NCBI GenBank assembly: GCA_045591315.1
Contig: JAZNSN010000026.1
Span: forward strand, 69,592 to 133,591
Direction: 5' to 3'
DNA length: 64,000 nucleotides
From: HGM04593 sp045591315
GTDB taxonomy: Bacteria > Bacteroidota > Bacteroidia > Bacteroidales > Bacteroidaceae
The notes beneath the pieces were generated by a model that was not told where the DNA came from, did not search any database, and was given only the letters and a program-made list of their open reading frames with translations. Of this stretch, positions 62,385 through 64,000 are shown in pieces; the first letter of the stretch is position 1, and the number at the start of each line of letters is the position of its first letter. Made by a program: the position numbers and the translations under genes.

Positions 62385-63094
62385 TTATTTTCCCACAAAC
62401 GACAATGATTGTGCAAGCGAGTGTAACATCAAGATTTCTTGAATGTTACGCAACGAGCGTAGCCAATCTTCGCGGTGCGAAGCAACGCAAAAAAGTGCGG
62501 TTCACGACCGCCTTTGGTGGAGCAAACAGGTGTTCCAAATATCTCCACCTTGAAAGAGTGCTTTTCGCTGATTCACAACATTTTGCATAGCATCAAAACG
62601 GATTCGGATTCCTACATTTGTCGAATAAATGTTTAACCAGAAACTGGTTGAATTTTATTTCGAGATAATTTGAGAACTATTTTCGAGTAGATTTTTGTTT
62701 GGGCTATGCAGGGAATAGTGGGCTATTTTCAAATAGCACATATTAGTGATGCGTAGTTAACGCATCATTAATATTTTAAGATATACTTTACACCCCATCG
62801 GGTATAAAATTAAAACTTGTATATACACTGCGATTGAGAGAAAAATCAATGGAGTTAACCTAATTGCAAGTTGTGTTTTGGGGCACCCGAAATGTTTTCG
62901 GCGTCCCAAAACAACCTATTAGTATCCTACCCTCCAAAGTCGGGTGGAAATTCATCGATAAAGCCCTATTATAAGACAGAGTAAATGCATTTTGTTACAC
63001 TACTTTATATGCCGAAGAGAATATTTTGTTTAACTTTATCATAAATGATGAATATAGGATGCGGCTCGGAAGAAAAAACTCAAATAAACTTGGT
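62385..63094. other. Hairpin-rich gene-free junction region
   Basis: No coding region is supported in these 710 bases. They hold several inverted repeats: CTTCGC/GCGAAG and GCGGT/ACCGC around 62478-62515, GCTATTT/AAATAGC (62722-62737), a 14-bp stem (62741-62754 with 62760-62773), and an imperfect stem TGTTTTGGG/CCCAAAACA (62874-62882 with 62905-62913). Base composition is richer in A+T than the genes to the left. It looks like the degraded junction between core genes and an accessory region; decayed mobile-element DNA is a possibility, but no transposase or integrase fragment is recognised. Confidence 0.45.
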
Positions 63095-63125
63095 TTTGTT
63101 TTTCACTCGCCTTTCACTATATTTG
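63095..63125 (+). promoter_or_regulatory. Promoter of structured RNA copy B
   Basis: TTTG (63095-63098), 19 bases, TATATTTG (63118-63125), an exact Bacteroidetes consensus. It predicts a transcription start near 63132, with no protein start nearby. Confidence 0.7.
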
Positions 63126-63131
63126 CAAACA

Positions 63132-63552
63132 AGTTTGCGATTATTGATTGCAATTGTGTAGGTAAAAAGAGATCTTTACTCGATCAGTTGCTAAATTATC
63201 GCATAGTCCTACGCCGATAGTTCTATCTCCAATAGAGAAGAACGGGAGGGTGGGACAAGACATATGAAAAGGCGTTTACTACGCTTTGGTTTTGACGGTT
63301 AGAAATCCTAGGAAAATTTCAAATTGTTTGTCAAAAACAAAGCAACGTGGATGCCCCGTAGGTGTGTTATATACATACCCCAAATACCGTATAGCCATTG
63401 GTGTATCAATACCCCATGGCAACTATTGGTATAGAGGTTGTGTTATACATATCGGCGTGGGGCTTATGCGTTGCTCGTTTCGACAAACAGGGCAACATCC
63501 TAGGAGCCTCTAACCGTGAAGCGAGCGACAGTGCAGGGCTTCACGCTTTTTT
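63132..63552 (+). ncRNA. Structured RNA element, copy B (unidentified family)
   Basis: Aligned with copy A at 6720-7000, with the same stem order: 63269-63274/63282-63287; 63290-63296/63330-63336 enclosing 63302-63306/63316-63320; 63361-63367/63373-63379; 63394-63398/63416-63420; 63461-63465/63504-63508; 63473-63481/63518-63526; and outer stem 63455-63462/63539-63546 followed by a run of Ts. GCAACG (63342-63347) faces CGTTGC (63469-63474). Many differences from copy A keep pairing (for example outer-stem A-U becomes G-C). The 5' 100 bases have no counterpart in copy A. It stands about 80 bases before the partial gene at 63630. Confidence 0.7.
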
Positions 63553-63629
63553 TGTGTCTTGAAGTTCAATCATTTCTTATAAACCTCAGGGTTGCCGAAG
63601 TCCTAAGCCCTACAAAACTTTGACACAGC

Positions 63630-64000
63630 GTGAGTACAAAGTTTTTCAATAATGGACTTGGCAATACGCTTTTCGATAAGTTGAAAGGTATTGCATCGGA
63701 GATGGCAACATTCGATCGTTTCTTAGCGGTTGTAGGTTTCTTCCGTTCATCGGGCTATTTCAAGTTGCGTAAAGAGTTGGGTGATATATCCGAGATTAAA
63801 ATCTTGATCGGTATCAATATCGATGACATTTTCCGTAAGCACAACAAGGCTCTCTTGATGCTTGCCGATGAGGATAAGGCAAAGGAAATCTATCACAATG
63901 GTTTCAAAGAGGATATTGTAAATGCCCAATACTCTTCCGATGTTGAAGAAGGAATTTTACAGATGTGCGAAGACCTTGTTTCAGGACGCTTACAAATGCG
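63630..64000 (+). CDS. Partial gene: probable PLD-like N-terminus of a helicase (runs off window)
   Basis: An open frame from GTG 63630 (preceded in frame by a TGA at 63621) continues to the last base, 123 codons so far. It reads VSTKFFNNGLGNTLFDKLKG, then TFDRFLAVVGFFRSSGYFKL, DISEIKILIGINIDDIFRKH and VNAQYSSDVEEGILQMCEDL. This pattern (FRSSGYFKLR, then IKILxGINxDxIFRKHN) recalls the phospholipase D-like N-terminal domains of SNF2/DEAD helicases in mobile and defence-related loci of Bacteroidetes. The catalytic HKD motif would lie beyond the edge, so identity is inferred. GTG is the only start upstream of the conserved part. Confidence 0.6.
   Translation, partial: MSTKFFNNGLGNTLFDKLKGIASEMATFDRFLAVVGFFRSSGYFKLRKELGDISEIKILIGINIDDIFRKHNKALLMLADEDKAKEIYHNGFKEDIVNAQYSSDVEEGILQMCEDLVSGRLQM

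Noticed and set aside
62405..62590. Open frame of 61 codons after rubrerythrin
   Set aside because: It has no promoter, ribosome site or family trait and spans the hairpin cluster.
63747..63929. Minus-strand open frame of 60 codons near the right edge
   Set aside because: It is antisense to the partial gene that is open from 63630 and has a conserved-looking protein sequence.
1..64000. CRISPR arrays, complete tRNAs, rRNAs, insertion sequences or a prophage
   Set aside because: No regularly spaced repeats, cloverleaf folds, rRNA motifs, transposases or phage structural genes were found. The two-copy element is not an array and the tRNA-like piece is partial.

Overview
The window looks like chromosomal DNA from an anaerobic member of the Bacteroidales. 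Supporting signs are Bacteroidetes-type promoters (TTTG, about 20 bases, TAnnTTTG), S46 dipeptidyl peptidase, a fused MurF-alanine racemase, long IspG with an inserted domain, class III fructose bisphosphatase, stand-alone MetH reactivation domain, SusD-free exported peptidases and glycosidases, menaquinone synthesis and reverse rubrerythrin. The genus cannot be fixed from the sequence alone.

Layout. 0-10 kb: exported S46 peptidase, lipoproteins, PlsC acyltransferase, an overlapping pair of dihydroorotase and MetH reactivation domain, a structured RNA element (copy A, about 6.7-7.0 kb), HIT protein and GreA. 10-22 kb: PNPase, diaminopimelate dehydrogenase, an NSS transporter, MurF-Alr plus a GSCFA protein, then Dxs and the TrkA/TrkH potassium uptake pair. 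22.9-24.8 kb: a two-gene AAA ATPase/DUF4435 cassette reminiscent of the PARIS/OLD-type ATPase-TOPRIM defence pairs. 25-33.4 kb: a TGS-domain nucleoside kinase, sigma-54, an esterase, Fbp, PurE and IspG. 33.4-42.3 kb: an ECF sigma factor, ThrA, an unrecognised protein, MenA, a CPBP protease, RadA and a COG2509-type flavoprotein. 42.3-50 kb: ManA, a 1,500-residue papain-like multidomain exported protein and a GH20 hexosaminidase. 50-55 kb: a YtrA-type ABC operon followed by an SPFH lipoprotein, another lipoprotein and SppA. 55-62.3 kb: acyl-ACP thioesterase, MetA, M13 peptidase, ABC-F protein, and a Fur/PerR regulator with rubrerythrin.

From 62.3 kb to the right edge the character changes: about 1.36 kb without genes, full of hairpins and lower in G+C, carrying a second copy (B) of the structured RNA element, followed by the start of a probable PLD-type/helicase gene that begins with GTG and runs off the window. 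This looks like the edge of an accessory island.

The most interesting signal is the two-copy RNA element. The copies are about 56 kb apart, share an ordered set of stems with compensatory and wobble-preserving base changes, contain two interleaved helices (a pseudoknot), have strong promoters, and end in a stem followed by a T-run. I cannot match it to an RNA family with confidence. Second in interest are the AAA/DUF4435 cassette and the right-edge island. Isoprenoid precursor (Dxs, IspG) and menaquinone (MenA) genes, peptidoglycan genes (Ddh, MurF-Alr) and methionine genes (ThrA, MetA, MetH reactivation domain) are spread through the window as ordinary metabolism.
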